Assembly: GCA_913062655.1 (NCBI GenBank)
Contig: CAJXXO010000130.1
Span: forward strand, 1 to 7,439
From: an uncultured Bacteroidota bacterium
GTDB lineage: Bacteria; Bacteroidota; Bacteroidia; Chitinophagales; S012-47
Direction of reading: 5' to 3'
Length of the DNA stretch: 7,439 bases
Below the pieces are notes generated by a model. That model was given only the letters and a program-made list of their open reading frames with translations, ran no database searches and was not told where the DNA came from. A program made the translations under genes and the position numbers. Below, piece by piece: positions 1 to 6,793 of the stretch (positions are counted from its first letter, which is position 1; every line of letters begins with the position of its first letter).

Positions 1-32
1 TGCTCGCCGCTTGAGTCCTTGCGGCGGTCGCC

Positions 33-773
33 GTGGCCCACGCCCACCACGACCATTTGTTGTTTACCGATGCCGACTGCTGGCCGGAAAGTAAGGATTG
101 GATCAGCGGCATGGTGCAGGGGGTTGCACAGGGCGAAGTGGTGATCGGGTACAGTCCGATGACGAATGGCAGCGGGATATTGAACCGGTTGGTGCAATAT
201 GAGACCTGGCAAACAGCACAATTGTATCTCTCCGCTGCGCAGGTGGGGCAACCCTACATGGCCGTAGGGCGGAATATGGGACTGCACCGAACGGTTTTTC
301 AACAGGTAAATGGCTTTTCGTCTCATATAGACTTACCCGGTGGCACCGATGATTTACTGGTACAGTCACTGTCAGCCCGGCACCGCGTGGTACCGGTAGG
401 GGCGCCCCATACCTGGATGCGCACCCAACCCCCTGGTAGCTGGAGGGCTTGGTGGCGGCAAAAAAAACGCCATATCAGCACCGGCTGGCGCTACCGTTGG
501 CGCGACCAAGGGGTGCTGGCCGCCTGGACCTTGAGTTATGCCTTGCCACTCGGAGCACTGGGGCTGGGCGTGGCTGCTGCCGATCCGATGTTGATACTTA
601 GCGCTTTACTCATAAGAGGAATAACCCAATTTGCTATCTTTGAAAAGAGCCACCTAACTGCGGGCGAACAAGAAGTGCGCCCCTGGGTTATGTGGCTTGA
701 TATTGGGTACGGGCTTTACTTAGTAGTGTTGGTACCCCTGTTATCACTGATCAGACCAGCTACATGGAAGTGA
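33..773 (+). CDS. Glycosyltransferase family 2 protein, C-terminal part (N-terminus missing or frameshifted)
   Basis: C-terminal half of a membrane-associated GT2 (GT-A fold) enzyme that would transfer a sugar from a nucleotide sugar to a lipid or polysaccharide acceptor at the inner membrane; the substrate cannot be told. Numbering from the GTG at 33, residues 11-16 (FTDADC) are the metal-binding DxD-type motif. Residues 103-111 (GGTDDLLVQ) hold the likely catalytic acidic pair, and residues 140-147 (WWRQKKRH) match the basic Q/RxxRW-like motif. Hydrophobic segments at about 160-203 and 222-240 are predicted membrane helices. A GT2 enzyme normally has about 100 residues before the DxD motif, including the nucleotide-binding strand, and these are absent here. 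The same frame has a TGA at 12-14, so GTG 33 is only the first possible start and probably not the native one. The stop overlaps the next gene by 10 bases. The family is clear; an intact gene is doubtful. Confidence 0.75.
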   Translation: MAHAHHDHLLFTDADCWPESKDWISGMVQGVAQGEVVIGYSPMTNGSGILNRLVQYETWQTAQLYLSAAQVGQPYMAVGRNMGLHRTVFQQVNGFSSHIDLPGGTDDLLVQSLSARHRVVPVGAPHTWMRTQPPGSWRAWWRQKKRHISTGWRYRWRDQGVLAAWTLSYALPLGALGLGVAAADPMLILSALLIRGITQFAIFEKSHLTAGEQEVRPWVMWLDIGYGLYLVVLVPLLSLIRPATWK

Positions 774-1375
774 GTACGAATTTTTCTCCGCGGGCGCAGG
801 AAGACTTTGAATTGGTCAAAAAAGCTGTTGAACAACAGGATCAGCAAGCTTACGCCAAGCTTATGTCACGCTACCGCGACTCGATCTACTACATGGTCCT
901 GAAGATGGTGCACAATCGCGATGACGCAGAAGACCTCACCATCGAAGCCTTTGGTAAAGCCTTCAAGAATATTCACAAATACAGCCCCGATTACGCCTTC
1001 TCTACCTGGCTCTTCAAAATTGCCTCCAACAATACCATCGATTATATACGGAAGAAAAGACTGGAAACCCTTTCCATTGACGAATCTCGTGGAGATGATG
1101 AGGAAGGCGACAGCTATGCGGCCAGTATTCAGTCAGAAAGCCTGGACCCGGAAGAGGAATACATTAAGCAGCAGCGGATGAAACTCATGCGGGAGGTTAC
1201 GGAGAAACTGAATGAGAAATACCGCATACTCATTGAGTTGCGCTTTTTCAAGGAGTACTCCTACGAAGAAATTGCCACCGAACTCAACCTGCCATTGGGC
1301 ACCGTAAAAGCGCAGCTATTTCGAGCCAAGGAATTGCTCTTCAACATTATGAAGAACAAGAAAGAGCGCATCTAA
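764..1375 (+). CDS. RNA polymerase sigma factor, sigma-70 family, ECF-type
   Basis: A 203-residue group 4 (extracytoplasmic function) sigma factor that would direct core RNA polymerase to a subset of promoters. Region 2 spans about residues 25-98. It includes the core-binding segment DAEDLTIEAFGKAF (54-67) and the -10 recognition and melting segment FSTWLFKIASNNTIDYIRKK (79-98). Region 4 spans about 138-195, with the helix-turn-helix YSYEEIATELNLPLGTVKAQ (165-184) for the -35 element. Sigma regions 1.1 and 3 are absent. The linker (about 105-133) is unusually long and acidic, with a run of D/E residues. The ATG at 764 lies inside the end of the glycosyltransferase gene, which suggests translational coupling, and rsmG follows 4 bases after the stop. 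No anti-sigma factor gene is adjacent, so control may be transcriptional or the anti-sigma lies elsewhere. The family is secure; the regulon is unknown. Confidence 0.93.
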   Translation: MEVSTNFSPRAQEDFELVKKAVEQQDQQAYAKLMSRYRDSIYYMVLKMVHNRDDAEDLTIEAFGKAFKNIHKYSPDYAFSTWLFKIASNNTIDYIRKKRLETLSIDESRGDDEEGDSYAASIQSESLDPEEEYIKQQRMKLMREVTEKLNEKYRILIELRFFKEYSYEEIATELNLPLGTVKAQLFRAKELLFNIMKNKKERI

Positions 1376-1379
1376 CCAC

Positions 1380-2000
1380 ATGGAGCTGATCCGGAAATAT
1401 TTTCCCGACCTGAGTCCGGAGCAAGAAGCCCAGTTTATTCAACTGGAACACCTGTATAGGTATTGGAACCAACACGTGAATCTCATCTCTCGCACAGATA
1501 TTGACAATTTGTACGAAAGACATATTCTCCACTCCCTGGCCATCGCCAAGGTGTGCACATTTGTACCGGGCACAGCCATTGTTGATGTCGGCACCGGGGG
1601 CGGGTTTCCGGGCATCCCGTTGGCGGTTCTCTTTCCCGAAGTCTCTTTTCACCTCGTAGATTCCATCGGTAAGAAGGTGAAGGTGGTAGAAACAATCAAG
1701 AAAGATGTAGGCCTCACCAACGTTACTGCCCAGCAAGTACGGGCAGAGGCACTACCGGGCCAGTACGATTTTCTCGTGAGCCGAGCCGTGACCAAAGCAG
1801 AAGTACAGGTGCGATGGGCCCAACACCTCATCAAGCAAGAAAGCAGAAACGACCTGCCCAACGGGCTTTTGCTGCTCAAGGGGGGCGACCTGCGCCAGGA
1901 ATTGCGCCCCATCCACAGGGTGAGCTATACCTTTCCCATCAGCGACTATTTTGAAGAGCCTTTCTTCGCCACAAAATTGGTCGTTTATATTAGCGCATGA
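1380..2000 (+). CDS. rsmG: 16S rRNA (guanine(527)-N(7))-methyltransferase RsmG (GidB)
   Basis: SAM-dependent methyltransferase that adds the N7 methyl group to G527 (E. coli numbering) in the 530 loop of 16S rRNA in the small ribosomal subunit. The 206-residue length is normal for the family. The N-terminal helical part carries the family signature WNQHVNLISRTD (29-40), followed by ERHILHSL (46-53). The Rossmann-like SAM site is VDVGTGGGFPGIP (68-80), with an acidic residue at the end of strand 2 (D94). The family's SRAV segment is at 134-137 and the LLLKGG strand at 164-169. The start is the first ATG after the sigma factor stop, 4 bases away, which indicates an operon. Loss of this enzyme is known in other bacteria to give low-level streptomycin resistance. 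Nothing is missing or unusual here. Confidence 0.97.
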   Translation: MELIRKYFPDLSPEQEAQFIQLEHLYRYWNQHVNLISRTDIDNLYERHILHSLAIAKVCTFVPGTAIVDVGTGGGFPGIPLAVLFPEVSFHLVDSIGKKVKVVETIKKDVGLTNVTAQQVRAEALPGQYDFLVSRAVTKAEVQVRWAQHLIKQESRNDLPNGLLLLKGGDLRQELRPIHRVSYTFPISDYFEEPFFATKLVVYISA

Positions 2001-2031
2001 TCATATGAACATGAGATGGTGACATTAGTCA

Positions 2032-2064
2032 TTTGTGGTTACCCACAAAGGCGCCATATTTACC
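2032..2064 (+). promoter_or_regulatory. Putative promoter with overlapping 18-base inverted repeat upstream of the sulfide:quinone oxidoreductase gene
   Basis: The 99-base gap between rsmG and the oxidoreductase gene contains TTTGTGG-TTAC-CCACAAA at 2032-2049, two perfect 7-base arms around a 4-base spacer. The left arm begins with TTTG (2032-2035), which could serve as a Bacteroidota -33 box. A poor -7 candidate, TATTTACC, starts 21 bases later at 2057. The repeat is followed by no run of T, so it is more likely a protein-binding operator than an rsmG terminator. The promoter call is weak; the repeat itself is read directly. Confidence 0.4.
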
Positions 2065-2099
2065 ACTGTTCATTACAATAGCGACTAAAAGAGACGACT

Positions 2100-3377
2100 A
2101 TGGCACAGGAGAAGCATCATCAGATTGTGATTATTGGCGGAGGAACGGGAGGCATCATGACAGCCGCTCAGCTACTGCGAAAACGGAAATCCCTTGATAT
2201 TGCCATAATAGAACCCTCTGATAAACATTACTACCAACCCGCATGGACACTGGTAGGCGCAGGTACCTACAGTTGGGAGAAGACCATTCGGCCCGAAGCC
2301 AGTGTAATGCCCAAGCAAGTGACCTGGATAAAGGATTATGCCACCGCCATTGAACCGGATGAGAATTATGTAGACACCCAATCAAGCGGCAAAATCACCT
2401 ACGATTATTTGGTGGCAGCTCCGGGTATCCAGATTGACCTGGATGGCATAGAAGGCTTGAAGGAAGCGATGGGCACCCACAATGTGTGCAGCAATTATGT
2501 AGATCCTAATTACACCTGGGAGTTGCTACAAGAATTCAAAGGGGGCAATGCCATCTTTACCCAACCTACCACCCCTATTAAATGTGGGGGAGCCCCCCAA
2601 AAGATTATGTACCTCTTTGCCGACTATGTGCGCAAAAATAACATGGCCGACAAAACCAATATTCTATTTGCGACACCCGGTAGTGTAATCTTTGGCGTAG
2701 AAGAATTTGCCAACACCCTGTTGCAGGTGGTGGACCGCTACAATATTAGTCTGAAGTTGTTCTCCGCTCCGGTGAAGATCGATGGCCCCAATCGGAAAGT
2801 GTACTTCAAGCACATGGGAGATTCAGCGGAGCAAAGCAAAACCACTTCGCCTGACGGCAATCGCTTTGAGGAAAACATGGTGGAAGAGGGCCTGGTAGAG
2901 ATGCCTTACGATTTTCTTCACCTGGCACCACCACAATCGGCTCCGGACTTTGTGAAGCATTCCAAGATCGCCCATCAGGAAGGGCCGAGTAAAGGATGGA
3001 TCAACGTCAATATCAATACCTTGAAGCACAACGAGTATGATAATGTGTTTGCACTAGGAGACGCGGCCGCACTACCCACTGCCAAGACCGGTGCAGCTAT
3101 CCGCAAGCAGGCACCTGTATTGGTGGAGAACCTCCTCCATACCATTGACAACGATAAAAAGTTCAACGAGGGCTATTCCGGCTACTCCTCTTGTCCGCTG
3201 GTGACCGGCTACGGTAAAATGCTGCTCGCTGAATTTGACTATGAGAACAAGCCAATGTCCGATCCACTGCTCAAACGATTGATGAATATTTTCAAAGAGC
3301 ATTGGCGCATGTGGATTTTGAAGAAATATGGATTGCCTTACCTCTATTGGAACATGATGATGAAGGGTAGGATGTAA
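2100..3377 (+). CDS. Sulfide:quinone oxidoreductase, type II (SQR/SQOR-like flavoprotein)
   Basis: A 425-residue FAD enzyme that oxidises hydrogen sulfide to sulfane sulfur (persulfide/polysulfide) and passes the electrons to the membrane quinone pool. In this phylum the quinone is most likely menaquinone. The N-terminal dinucleotide-binding motif is IIGGGTGG (11-18), with the acidic end of strand 2 at E38. A second motif, YLVAAPG (103-109), is followed by the C-terminal FAD-binding segment ALGDAAALPTAKTGAAIRKQ (318-337). Two cysteines sit in contexts matching the redox-active pair of the mitochondrial-like type II enzymes: C162 in IKCGGAPQK and C365 in SSCPLVTGYGK, followed by LLAEFDY. The C-terminal 40 residues are rich in W, Y, M and K and resemble the amphipathic helices that anchor SQRs to the membrane. 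The gene stands alone between its own promoter region and a terminator. No persulfide dioxygenase or rhodanese lies beside it. A related flavocytochrome c sulfide dehydrogenase is less likely, as there is no export signal. Confidence 0.93.
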   Translation: MAQEKHHQIVIIGGGTGGIMTAAQLLRKRKSLDIAIIEPSDKHYYQPAWTLVGAGTYSWEKTIRPEASVMPKQVTWIKDYATAIEPDENYVDTQSSGKITYDYLVAAPGIQIDLDGIEGLKEAMGTHNVCSNYVDPNYTWELLQEFKGGNAIFTQPTTPIKCGGAPQKIMYLFADYVRKNNMADKTNILFATPGSVIFGVEEFANTLLQVVDRYNISLKLFSAPVKIDGPNRKVYFKHMGDSAEQSKTTSPDGNRFEENMVEEGLVEMPYDFLHLAPPQSAPDFVKHSKIAHQEGPSKGWINVNINTLKHNEYDNVFALGDAAALPTAKTGAAIRKQAPVLVENLLHTIDNDKKFNEGYSGYSSCPLVTGYGKMLLAEFDYENKPMSDPLLKRLMNIFKEHWRMWILKKYGLPYLYWNMMMKGRM

Positions 3378-3394
3378 CCTACGCTCCTGAAGAA

Positions 3395-3429
3395 AAGCCC
3401 GGGCCATTTGTTCCGGGCTTCTTATTTTT
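3395..3429 (+). terminator. Rho-independent terminator of the sulfide:quinone oxidoreductase gene
   Basis: AAGCCCGG (3395-3402) pairs perfectly with CCGGGCTT (3413-3420) around a 10-base loop, 17 bases after the stop codon. It is followed by CTTATTTTTA. This separates the oxidoreductase from dprA. A -7-like sequence, TATTTTTA (3423-3430), lies in the tail but has no matching -33 box, so I do not call a dprA promoter. Confidence 0.88.
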
Positions 3430-3445
3430 AAGGCACCCTGATACT

Positions 3446-4555
3446 ATGAAAACACGATCCAAGGATGCCTTATATCAGATAGCCCTTACACGTCTGCCCG
3501 GTGTGGGGGATATTGTTGCCAAGCAATTGGTGAGCTATGCCGGTGGGGTGGAGGCCATCTTCAAACTGTCGGAGCGTCAATTGTTGAGGATACCGCTTGT
3601 GGGCAAGAAAATTGCCCGCGCCATCGTCACCCATGAAGTGTTGGAGGAAGCCGCGGCCGAATTAGCTTTTGTGGAGGAGGCGGGCTTACAACTGCTTTTT
3701 TACCTGGATGAGGAATATCCCTGGCGGTTGAAGCACAGCATGGATAGTCCGGTTTTGTTGTACTACAAGGGTACCGCTAACCTCAATACCTCACGGATCA
3801 TAGGCGTAGTGGGCACACGCAATAATACCGACTACGGCAAAATGGTCACGGAGAAGATGCTCGAAGACCTGGCGCCCTATCAACCGCTGGTGGTAAGTGG
3901 ATTGGCCTACGGTATAGATATCACCGCTCATCGGGCCTGCCTAAAATACAACTTACCCACACTTGGGGTGGTGGCCCACGGGCTGGATGCGGTCTATCCC
4001 TATCAACATCGACATACAGCAGAGAAGATGCTGGAAGCAGGTGGGGGCCTGTTAACCGAGTTTCCACGTAACACCCGGCCCAACCGGGAAAACTTCCCCA
4101 GGCGCAATCGCATTGTGGCCGGTATGGTTGACGCCTTGGTGGTCGTAGAGTCTGCTGTAAAGGGAGGCGCACTGATCACTGCTGAACTGGCCCATAGTTA
4201 CCAAAAAGAAGTCTTTGCTGTACCCGGGCGCCTGCATGATGCCTATTCGGCTGGGTGCAATCAATTACTGCGACAGTTGAAAGCTTCCATTTTTGTATCT
4301 GGTGACCAATTGGCCGAAGAGATGGGCTGGCAACAACAGGAAGCAAATACCAGGCTCCCGGAGCCCACCACTTTACCACTTAACGATATGGAACAGTCCA
4401 TTTACCGGTTGATGCAGCAGCACCGGGAGCTGCCTATCGATAAACTTGTCATAAGTCTGGGTTGGCCGGTCAACAAGGTGTCTGCTACTTTGTTGGCATT
4501 GGAATTCAAAGGGTTGATACGCTCTCTGCCGGGCAGTCGATTTGCGCTGGCCTAA
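3446..4555 (+). CDS. dprA: DNA-processing protein DprA (Smf)
   Basis: Cytoplasmic protein that binds incoming single-stranded DNA and loads RecA during natural transformation; it is also widespread in bacteria not known to be competent. The 369 residues are typical for the full three-part family. The N-terminal helix-hairpin-helix/SAM-like region is about 8-65, with LPGVGDIVAKQL at 17-28 and IPLVGKKIARAI at 49-60. The central Rossmann-like DprA domain is about 75-290. Its motifs are VVGTRNNTDYGK (121-132), VVSGLAYGIDITAHRACL (149-166), FPRRNRIVAG (217-226), ESAVKGGALITAELA (235-249) and VFAVPGRLHDAYSAGCNQLL (256-275). The C-terminal winged-helix domain is about 310-366. The ATG at 3446 has no Shine-Dalgarno sequence and starts 16 bases after the previous terminator's T-rich tail. 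No other competence gene is in the window. The identification is secure. Confidence 0.97.
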   Translation: MKTRSKDALYQIALTRLPGVGDIVAKQLVSYAGGVEAIFKLSERQLLRIPLVGKKIARAIVTHEVLEEAAAELAFVEEAGLQLLFYLDEEYPWRLKHSMDSPVLLYYKGTANLNTSRIIGVVGTRNNTDYGKMVTEKMLEDLAPYQPLVVSGLAYGIDITAHRACLKYNLPTLGVVAHGLDAVYPYQHRHTAEKMLEAGGGLLTEFPRNTRPNRENFPRRNRIVAGMVDALVVVESAVKGGALITAELAHSYQKEVFAVPGRLHDAYSAGCNQLLRQLKASIFVSGDQLAEEMGWQQQEANTRLPEPTTLPLNDMEQSIYRLMQQHRELPIDKLVISLGWPVNKVSATLLALEFKGLIRSLPGSRFALA

Positions 4556-4558
4556 TGT

Positions 4559-4570
4559 TGATTATAATCA
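4559..4570. repeat. 12-base perfect palindrome just after dprA
   Basis: TGATTATAATCA reads the same on both strands, begins 4 bases after the dprA stop and is A/T-rich. No T run follows, so it is not a standard terminator. It could be an operator in the dprA-pckA gap (4556-4690), but it lies about 75 bases above the likely pckA promoter, and a 12-base A/T-rich palindrome can arise by chance. Confidence 0.35.
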
Positions 4571-4624
4571 TCCCTGCCACTGAATAAAGCATTTACTTTC
4601 GTGTTAAACAAGGCAAAAGGATGG

Positions 4625-4653
4625 TTCTTCCGATGCGGTTATTCCTAACTTTG
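4625..4653 (+). promoter_or_regulatory. Putative pckA promoter (Bacteroidota -7 element)
   Basis: TAACTTTG at 4646-4653 matches the Bacteroidota -7 consensus TAnnTTTG exactly. The -33 region (TTCTTC from 4625) is a poor match to TTG/TTTG. Transcription would start near 4660, giving a leader of about 30 bases ending in a Shine-Dalgarno-free ATG at 4691. The absence of an obvious dprA terminator means read-through from dprA is also possible. Confidence 0.6.
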
Positions 4654-4690
4654 CACACCCATACGTAAACAATCTACAACAGGCTTTCAT

Positions 4691-6310
4691 ATGAAACAGC
4701 ATGGCATTTACAACGACCAATTTGGCTTGGAAAAAATCGGTATTACGGCATGTAAAAACGTATACTGGAACCTGACTGCTCCCGAACTGGTGGAGCATAC
4801 CCTTGATGCCGGCTCGGGTACACTGACCGACACAGGCGCACTGGCCATTGATACGGGTGAATTTACGGGGAGAAGCCCAAAGGATCGCTTCTTTGTTAAA
4901 GACAACATCACGGCTGATACCGTAGATTGGAACAACATCAACCAGCCCATTGAGGGCAAATATTTTGATCAGTTGCATGAAAAGATGCTCGCCTACGTGG
5001 CAGACAAAGATGTATATGCCCGTGATGCTTACGCTTGTGCAGATAAGCAATACCGCTATAAAGTACGGGTGGTAACCGAAACCCCCTGGCAGAGCATCTT
5101 TGCCAATAATCTGTTTATACGTCCCGATCGCGACAAGTTGGCTGATTTTACACCTGATTGGCAGGTACTGGCGATTCCTTCATTCAAGGCCGATCCGGCA
5201 GTGGACGGCACCCGTCAGCACAATTTCACCATTGTCAACTTCACCAAGCGTTTGATTCTCATAGGAGGCTCGGCCTATACCGGTGAGATCAAGAAGGGCA
5301 TCTTCACGGTACTCAATTACCTGCTGCCCCACGATAGGGGCGTGCTTTCCATGCACTGTAGCGCCAACATCGGCAAAAAGGGAGATACCGCCATTTTCTT
5401 TGGTTTGTCCGGTACCGGAAAAACCACCCTGTCGGCTGATCCTTCCCGGGAGCTCATTGGCGATGATGAGCACGGATGGACAGACGATGCAGTTTTCAAT
5501 TTTGAAGGCGGCTGCTATGCAAAGGTGATTAATCTTAGCCGCGAGGGTGAGCCCGATATTTATGATGCCATCAAATTTGGCGCCCTGTTGGAAAACGTTC
5601 GCTACTTTCCCGGTACACGAAAGGTCAACTATGAGGACAGCACCGTAACGGAGAATACAAGAGTCTCCTATCCGATTGAGCACATCAACAATGCAAAGAT
5701 CCCGTCCATTGGAGATGTACCGAAGAATATCTTCTTCCTCACCTGTGATGCCTTTGGGGTATTGCCCCCCATAAGTAAATTGACACCGGCACAGGCGATG
5801 TATCAGTTCATTTCAGGATACACTGCCAAGGTGGCCGGCACAGAAGCAGGTATCACGGAACCACAAGTCGTCTTCTCCGCTTGTTTTGGTGCTCCATTCC
5901 TGCCCCTACACCCCACCCAGTATGCTGATATGCTGGGAAAAAAGATGCAGGAGCAAAATGTAAATGTCTGGTTGGTGAACACCGGCTGGAGTGGCGGCCC
6001 CTATGGTGTTGGCAGCCGCATGAAGCTACGGTACACCCGGGCCATGATCACAGCAGCCCTTGAAGGCGAACTGGATACGGTAGAATACCACAACGACTCC
6101 ATCTTCGGGCTGGCCATGCCTAAGCGCTGCCCTAATGTACCGGATGAAGTGCTGAACCCAATCGATACCTGGGCAGATAAAGAAGCCTATATCGAAAAAG
6201 CCAATGACCTGGCCAAGCGCTTTGTAGACAACTTTAGCAAGTATGCCGATCAGGCTTCTGAGGAGATTCTCAGTGCGGCACCCAAGGAGGTGAGCCTGAG
6301 CGAATACTAA
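4691..6310 (+). CDS. pckA: Phosphoenolpyruvate carboxykinase (ATP)
   Basis: Catalyses oxaloacetate + ATP to phosphoenolpyruvate + CO2 + ADP, the entry step of gluconeogenesis from TCA intermediates. In some bacteria it runs in reverse to fix CO2 during anaerobic growth. The 539 residues match the ATP-dependent family. Visible motifs are the substrate-binding FTGRSPKDRFFV (58-69, with R61), the metal/oxaloacetate lysines in SAYTGEIKKG (194-203), the metal-binding histidine in MHCSANIGKKGD (221-232), and the P-loop GLSGTGKTTLS (238-248). These are followed by the kinase-2-like GDDEHGW (257-263, metal-binding aspartates) and NTRVSYP (322-328), whose R324 corresponds to a substrate-contacting arginine of the E. 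coli enzyme. The P-loop and sequence pattern fit the ATP type rather than the GTP type. The gene is a single unit with a promoter candidate at 4646 and a strong terminator at 6333. All catalytic residues I looked for are present, and I see nothing odd. Confidence 0.98.
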   Translation: MKQHGIYNDQFGLEKIGITACKNVYWNLTAPELVEHTLDAGSGTLTDTGALAIDTGEFTGRSPKDRFFVKDNITADTVDWNNINQPIEGKYFDQLHEKMLAYVADKDVYARDAYACADKQYRYKVRVVTETPWQSIFANNLFIRPDRDKLADFTPDWQVLAIPSFKADPAVDGTRQHNFTIVNFTKRLILIGGSAYTGEIKKGIFTVLNYLLPHDRGVLSMHCSANIGKKGDTAIFFGLSGTGKTTLSADPSRELIGDDEHGWTDDAVFNFEGGCYAKVINLSREGEPDIYDAIKFGALLENVRYFPGTRKVNYEDSTVTENTRVSYPIEHINNAKIPSIGDVPKNIFFLTCDAFGVLPPISKLTPAQAMYQFISGYTAKVAGTEAGITEPQVVFSACFGAPFLPLHPTQYADMLGKKMQEQNVNVWLVNTGWSGGPYGVGSRMKLRYTRAMITAALEGELDTVEYHNDSIFGLAMPKRCPNVPDEVLNPIDTWADKEAYIEKANDLAKRFVDNFSKYADQASEEILSAAPKEVSLSEY

Positions 6311-6332
6311 TATTTAACTGCAGCAACACAAT

Positions 6333-6367
6333 AAAGGGTAGTCGATAAAATCGGCTGCCCTTTTTTT
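6333..6367 (+). terminator. Rho-independent terminator of pckA
   Basis: AGGGTAGTCGA (6335-6345) pairs over all 11 positions with TCGGCTGCCCT (6351-6361), counting two G-U pairs, around the loop TAAAA. Upstream A's can extend the stem into a run of seven T's at 6361-6367. It begins 22 bases after the pckA stop. Confidence 0.92.
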
Positions 6368-6553
6368 ATGGATAGGGGCAAACGTGGTAGTGCCGGGATA
6401 AAAACATTGTAAGAAACAGAAACGAAATCCGTAAAAATATTATGTAAGAAATAGGGCTAAAACAGACGAAACGAGAGGTAGGCTCATTGTGTACACCATA
6501 CGCTTTGATTAACTGGTAGCGGTACGCCCCTGAAACCCCGCAATAAGCAGTCA

Positions 6554-6580
6554 CAGGGTTGATTGATTATCAAGACCCTG
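6554..6580. repeat. Imperfect hairpin in the pckA downstream region
   Basis: CAGGG-TTGAT (6554-6563) pairs with ATCAA-GA-CCCTG (6569-6580): ten base pairs interrupted by a 2-base bulge, with a 5-base loop. No T run follows in either direction, so it is not an evident terminator. Function unknown. Confidence 0.45.
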
Positions 6581-6633
6581 CCTAAGTAACTGGCAGCATA
6601 GCAGCCGATTGCTCTTTATTACTTGTTGATAAG

Positions 6634-6663
6634 CAGCAATTTGCAGGGCTGTAAAGGTTGCTG
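6634..6663. repeat. Short inverted repeat
   Basis: CAGCAA (6634-6639) and TTGCTG (6658-6663) are perfect inverted arms around 18 bases. The arms are short and could be chance. They lie 27 bases upstream of the first promoter candidate of the next gene. Confidence 0.25.
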
Positions 6664-6690
6664 GCTAACATTTAGGAATTTTGTTCAAAA

Positions 6691-6722
6691 TTGTGGAAAA
6701 GTTTAAAAAATATGTACTTTTA
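6691..6722 (+). promoter_or_regulatory. Putative distal promoter P1 of the secreted-protein gene
   Basis: TTG (6691-6693), a spacer of 21 bases, then TACTTTTA (6715-6722), matching TAnnTTTG at all fixed positions except the final G. The spacing fits Bacteroidota promoters. Transcription would start near 6729, leaving about 295 bases of leader before the ATG at 7023 and about 30 bases before the 11-codon ORF at 6758. A/T-rich DNA surrounds it. Confidence 0.5.
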
Positions 6723-6757
6723 CACCTACACGAACCATCAAAAACCAATCCAGAGCC

Positions 6758-6793
6758 ATGACAAAACCATTTCAAGAACGGTGTGAACACTAA
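6758..6793 (+). CDS. Possible 11-residue leader peptide (upstream ORF 1)
   Basis: ATG at 6758 to TAA at 6791-6793 encodes MTKPFQERCEH. It lies about 30 bases beyond the predicted P1 start, preceded by an A-rich, Shine-Dalgarno-free stretch like those before the real genes here. Its last codons (from 6778) form the left arm of the inverted repeat at 6778-6827, so ribosomes reading it would disturb that structure. An ORF this short is expected by chance. There is no codon run that would indicate classical amino-acid attenuation. Confidence 0.2.
   Translation: MTKPFQERCEH

Larger units (their letters stand above)
6368..6690. other. 323-base intergenic stretch, no convincing gene
   Basis: Between the pckA terminator and the first promoter candidate of the next gene I see no protein gene on either strand and no tRNA or rRNA. 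It contains a 9-base direct repeat TGTAAGAAA at 6408-6416 and 6443-6451, a perfect 8-base palindrome GTGTACAC at 6489-6496, and two imperfect hairpins listed separately. CCTAA at 6581-6585 and TTAGG at 6672-6676 could also bracket a larger fold. A 62-codon reverse reading frame (6366-6554) has no recognisable features. The stretch could be decayed gene remnants or hold an unannotated small RNA. Confidence 0.5.

Noticed and set aside
1347..1736. 129-codon reverse frame across the sigma factor-rsmG junction
   Set aside because: It is antisense to the SAM-binding motif region of rsmG and has no family signature.
4559..4570. The 12-base palindrome as a dprA terminator
   Set aside because: It has no loop suitable for RNA folding and no following T run; it is kept only as a repeat.
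4604..5050. 148-codon reverse frame overlapping the pckA promoter and 5' end
   Set aside because: It is opposite clearly conserved pckA codons and has no recognisable family; it is a shadow of pckA.
5180..5683. 167-codon reverse frame inside pckA
   Set aside because: It lies opposite the P-loop and metal-binding region of pckA, so the open frame is best explained by pckA codon bias.
6366..6554. 62-codon reverse-strand reading frame downstream of pckA
   Set aside because: It overlaps the pckA terminator, has no recognisable motif and no promoter, and its composition looks random.
6525..6590. tRNA-like impression from GC-rich blocks and a hairpin
   Set aside because: No cloverleaf, no GTTCRA T-loop and no paired acceptor ends could be found.
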